DNA of 5,452 bases from Brotonthovivens sp045629925 (GTDB lineage Bacteria > Bacillota > Clostridia > Lachnospirales > Lachnospiraceae). The stretch's first letter is position 1. The number at the start of each line of letters is the position of its first letter. Under the pieces are notes generated by a model, which saw nothing but the letters and a program-made list of their open reading frames with translations, was not told the DNA's origin and ran no database searches. The stretch is from NCBI GenBank assembly GCA_045629925.1, contig JAZQSD010000136.1, forward strand, positions 1 to 5,452, given 5' to 3'. Positions 5,050 to 5,452 of the stretch are shown here, piece after piece. Position numbers and translations under genes: made by a program.

Positions 5050-5436
5050 TCAGCTAGCCTTCTCTATACAAGAAGGGCATTCTCCGTAAAAATGTGTTAC
5101 ATGTCCGTCAATCCGGCCGGCAAATCCTTCGGCAGCGACATCGTCGATAAAATTAATACTCTTCATCTCTAGATCTAACACGCTTCCGCAACACTTGCAA
5201 AGGAAGTGGTTGTGGGGGGCGGCATTTCCGTCGAAGTGGTCTGGGCCAACTCCTGTTGAAATTTTCTGAATCTCGCCCAAATCTGCTAAAAGAGCCAGAT
5301 TGCGATATACAGTTCCAAGACTAAGATTCGGCATATCTTCTCGAAGATGACTGTAGATGAACTCTGCAGTTGGATGATCAGTACGGCCAATCAGGAATGC
5401 TTGAATAGCATCTCGTTGTTTGCTTTTTTTGATCAT
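5050..5436 (-). CDS. perR: PerR-type peroxide-sensing repressor, Fur family
   Basis: PerR is a metal-dependent DNA-binding repressor of peroxide-defence genes. Peroxide oxidises metal-site histidines of the Fe-bound form and releases DNA (family knowledge). The 128-residue protein has a winged-helix domain (about 1-65, recognition region LSLGTVYRNLALL at 38-50) and a dimerisation domain. Regulatory-site residues match Bacillus PerR with identical spacing: H21, D69, H75, H77 and D88 correspond to H37, D85, H91, H93 and D104. D69 in place of Glu favours PerR over Fur. The structural zinc site is C80/C83 and C120/C123, also at Bacillus spacing. C82 is an extra cysteine. The N-terminus is about 16 residues shorter than in Bacillus, which I associate with clostridial members. 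No stop codon interrupts the frame up to the window edge, but AAGGAG (5448-5443) six bases before ATG 5436 fixes the start well. The rubrerythrin gene follows on the same strand and is a likely target and operon partner. Confidence 0.93.
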   Translation of the reverse strand: MIKKSKQRDAIQAFLIGRTDHPTAEFIYSHLREDMPNLSLGTVYRNLALLADLGEIQKISTGVGPDHFDGNAAPHNHFLCKCCGSVLDLEMKSINFIDDVAAEGFAGRIDGHVTHFYGECPSCIEKAS

Positions 5437-5442
5437 GTTTTT

Positions 5443-5448
5443 CTCCTT
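5443..5448 (-). promoter_or_regulatory. Ribosome binding site that fixes the perR start
   Basis: AAGGAG on the minus strand sits six bases before the ATG at 5436. Because the reading frame remains open to the window edge, this site is the main reason to accept the short N-terminus. Confidence 0.85.
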
Positions 5449-5452
5449 GTCT

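Overview
The window looks like ordinary chromosomal DNA of an endospore-forming, anaerobic Firmicute, most likely a clostridium of the Lachnospiraceae type. The clues are a spoIID-spoIIQ-like sporulation pair, a short PerR-type repressor next to a reverse rubrerythrin (peroxide defence typical of anaerobes), AGGAG-type ribosome binding sites and moderate GC content. The family-level placement is an inference from protein style. No mobile element, CRISPR array, tRNA, rRNA or clear sign of horizontal transfer was seen.

Layout. Bases 1-56 hold the 3' end of a gene whose last residues look like the C-terminus of the 16S rRNA dimethyltransferase RsmA (KsgA), closed by a strong terminator (67-96). 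A plus-strand sporulation block follows. It consists of spoIID (130-981), a membrane-anchored peptidoglycan lytic transglycosylase of the mother cell, and a SpoIIQ-like LytM/M23 protein (1062-1820), whose domain has lost every recognisable zinc ligand. In known spore formers these two proteins act at engulfment. After a 194-base gap with a good vegetative promoter and a structured leader comes a second plus-strand unit: a small GIY-YIG protein (2015-2305) and, 23 bases later, a 527-residue DEAD-box RNA helicase with a DbpA-type RNA-binding domain (2329-3912). A hairpin with T-runs on both sides (3926-3951) ends this unit and probably also the convergent gene beyond it.

From there everything is on the minus strand: a three-helix small membrane protein of unknown function (3989-4246) with its own promoter (4277-4305), then, reading in from the right edge, perR (5436-5050) and a reverse rubrerythrin (4963-4421) ending in a 13-bp-stem terminator (4361-4393). 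The PerR protein keeps the residues and exact spacing of the Bacillus peroxide sensor. No convincing promoter lies between it and the rubrerythrin, so a two-gene peroxide-response operon is the simplest reading.

Nothing here amounts to a clearly new system. The points most worth checking are the zinc-less SpoIIQ-like protein, the structured leader before the GIY-YIG/helicase unit, the possible leaderless spoIID transcript and the unknown three-helix protein.
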